Source: Propionibacteriaceae bacterium | Lineage (GTDB): Bacteria; Actinomycetota; Actinomycetes; Propionibacteriales; Propionibacteriaceae | Reading direction: 5' to 3' | Length of the DNA: 5,995 nt | Assembly: GCA_031255975.1 (NCBI GenBank) | Contig: JAIRRM010000075.1 | Coordinates: forward strand, 1-5,995 | In this document: one piece after another, positions 5,442 through 5,995 of the stretch | How the letters are laid out: each line of letters starts with the position of its first letter | Position numbering within the stretch: the stretch's first letter is position 1 | Made by a program: the position numbers and the translations under genes | Notes under the pieces: generated by a model | Database searches by the model: none | What the model was told of the DNA's origin: nothing | Seen by the model: only the letters and a program-made list of their open reading frames with translations

Positions 5442-5809
5442 TGGTGGAGGTGGCGGGAATCGAACCCGCGTCCTCAAAGGGCGTTCCAGGTCTTCTCCGG
5501 GCGCATCCGTCTAAACGTTCTGCTTGGCTCCCGCGCTCACGACGGCCAGTCGCGGACGAGCCCAGTCTCAATGAAGTCCCCGTATGTCCTTGAGACGCAA
5601 ACGTACGAGCGAGCTTTCTAAATGAGGCCAGCTACCGGGCGGAAAGCTACACCCGGGCTGACCCTTCGGTCACTGCTTAGGCAGCGAGAGCGAAGTCGGC
5701 CTGATTTGCATCGGCACTTATGGTTCGCAGACGTCGTTTACAAGATAAGTCTGCATTCTTGGCCCGCTTCCCCTGGAGCTACCGCTCCAAGTCGAAACCA
5801 ATCACCCCC
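5442..5809 (-). ncRNA. ssrA: Transfer-messenger RNA (tmRNA)
   Basis: The 368-nt tmRNA rescues ribosomes stalled on broken mRNAs, together with SmpB, and adds a degradation tag. On the minus strand its 5' end GGGGGTGATTGGTTTCGAC and its 3' end GGGTTCGATTCCCGCCACC, followed by TCCACCA, are classic. The acceptor stem GGGGGUG/CACCUCC pairs over all seven positions (one G-U), followed by discriminator A and an encoded CCA. The T arm CGGGTTCGATTCCCG is intact. The tag frame begins with GCC at 5715 and stops at TAA (5679-5677), encoding ADANQADFALAA; the ALAA end is the protease-recognition tail. The 12-residue length equals that of mycobacterial tags. This is a one-piece tmRNA. smpB is not in the window. 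Confidence 0.97.
5677..5715 (-). other. tmRNA tag reading frame (ADANQADFALAA plus stop)
   Basis: Twelve codons from the resume codon GCC (5715-5713) to GCC (5682-5680), then TAA, encode the proteolysis tag. The resume codon follows CATAAGT. The frame is fixed by the C-terminal ALAA and by the Ala resume codon. The upstream frame is not translated in tmRNA, so the start is inferred from family length and the usual alanine resume codon. Confidence 0.85.
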
Positions 5810-5830
5810 TATGTAGTTGTCACTGGTATA

Positions 5831-5860
5831 ACCCTATCCGGGTGTGGTGCATTCCAGCAA
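5831..5860 (-). promoter_or_regulatory. Promoter of ssrA
   Basis: On the minus strand TTGCTG (5860-5855) and TAGGGT (5836-5831) are separated by 18 bases. Transcription would start near 5824 and give a precursor with about 15 extra bases before the mature 5' end at 5809, as expected for RNase P processing. Confidence 0.5.
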
Positions 5861-5862
5861 CC

Positions 5863-5877
5863 GCTCGATTTACGAGC
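5863..5877. repeat. Perfect inverted repeat between the divergent promoters
   Basis: GCTCG-ATTTA-CGAGC lies directly beside the ssrA -35 and covers the -35 proposed for the rightward gene. Its position would suit an operator acting on one or both promoters, but no regulator is known. Confidence 0.35.
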
Positions 5878-5896
5878 CGTAGCTAGCGACTAAACT
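5869..5896 (+). promoter_or_regulatory. Candidate promoter of the rightward partial gene
   Basis: TTTACG (5869-5874) and TAAACT (5891-5896) are separated by 16 bases. A start near 5903 gives a leader of about 40 bases that contains the GGGAGG ribosome site. It is divergent from the ssrA promoter, with nearly touching -35 elements. Confidence 0.4.
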
Positions 5897-5943
5897 TAAG
5901 CCTGCAGAGCCATCACGGAGGTATCTGTCGATAGGGAGGTCGC

Positions 5944-5995
5944 ATGCTCACAATAAACATGCATGGCACCTCTGATTCGTTGGTGGGGCACCAAA
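5944..5995 (+). CDS. Start of an unidentified gene, cut by the window end
   Basis: ATG 5944 opens a frame without stops to the window edge (17 codons, MLTINMHGTSDSLVGHQ). GGGAGG at 5934-5939 lies four bases upstream, and a promoter-like pair sits at 5869-5896. Too little of the protein is visible to assign a family. The frame could prove spurious, because an open run of 17 codons is common by chance; the ribosome site is the main support. Confidence 0.45.
   Translation, partial: MLTINMHGTSDSLVGHQ

Noticed and set aside
5442..5475. A tRNA gene suggested by the T-arm and CCA end
   Set aside because: The T arm belongs to tmRNA; its acceptor partner lies 360 bases away at 5803-5809 and there is no anticodon arm nearby.
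5367..5816. Plus-strand open frames across the tmRNA gene
   Set aside because: They are antisense to a complete, well-supported tmRNA and show no family resemblance or suitable ribosome sites.
1..5995. CRISPR array or insertion sequence
   Set aside because: No evenly spaced direct repeats and no transposase-like reading frame with terminal inverted repeats were seen. The 14-bp inverted repeat encloses only 127 non-coding bases.

Overview
The window looks like chromosomal DNA of a high-GC Gram-positive bacterium (Actinomycetota). The evidence is its GC-rich codon use (moderately high rather than extreme, judged by eye), the nadD-rsfS-histidine phosphatase gene order known from actinobacteria such as mycobacteria, TANNNT promoter boxes placed for leaderless or near-leaderless starts, and a tmRNA tag of the 12-residue type ending ALAA. 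I cannot name the genus.

Positions 1-1804 (+ strand) hold a tight three-gene operon: nadD (NAD synthesis), rsfS (ribosome silencing factor) and a histidine-phosphatase family enzyme. Both junctions overlap by a few bases, so translation is probably coupled. A short convergent gap of about 100 bases follows.

Positions 1907-3911 (- strand) hold the most interesting part, a cassette that reads right to left: a 17-bp palindrome and strong Shine-Dalgarno site, a 182-residue protein of unrecognised function, a 224-base intergenic region, then a 399-residue reverse transcriptase with an intact catalytic core. The intergenic region has a perfect 14-bp inverted repeat whose arms lie 127 bases apart. 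Several further complementary segments between the arms can form hairpins, two of which abut the arms directly. This is the layout expected of an RT-associated structured RNA, as in retrons or other defence RT systems. The RT does not show the usual retron, DGR or group II intron signatures I looked for. The unit is therefore a candidate undescribed RT plus ncRNA plus accessory protein system.

Positions 4004-5315 (+ strand) hold a promoter and an MFS drug-exporter-like permease that starts with GTG and may be leaderless. Positions 5392-5860 (- strand) hold the complete tmRNA gene ssrA (368 nt, encoded CCA, 12-residue tag) with a candidate promoter and terminator hairpin. A divergent promoter and ribosome binding site at the right edge introduce the first 17 codons of an unidentified + strand gene cut by the window end.

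The flanking genes are housekeeping functions (NAD synthesis, ribosome silencing, trans-translation). The RT cassette sits between them as a self-contained minus-strand unit, as expected of an acquired accessory or defence module. The insertion itself is inferred, not seen: I found no transposase, integrase or target duplication.
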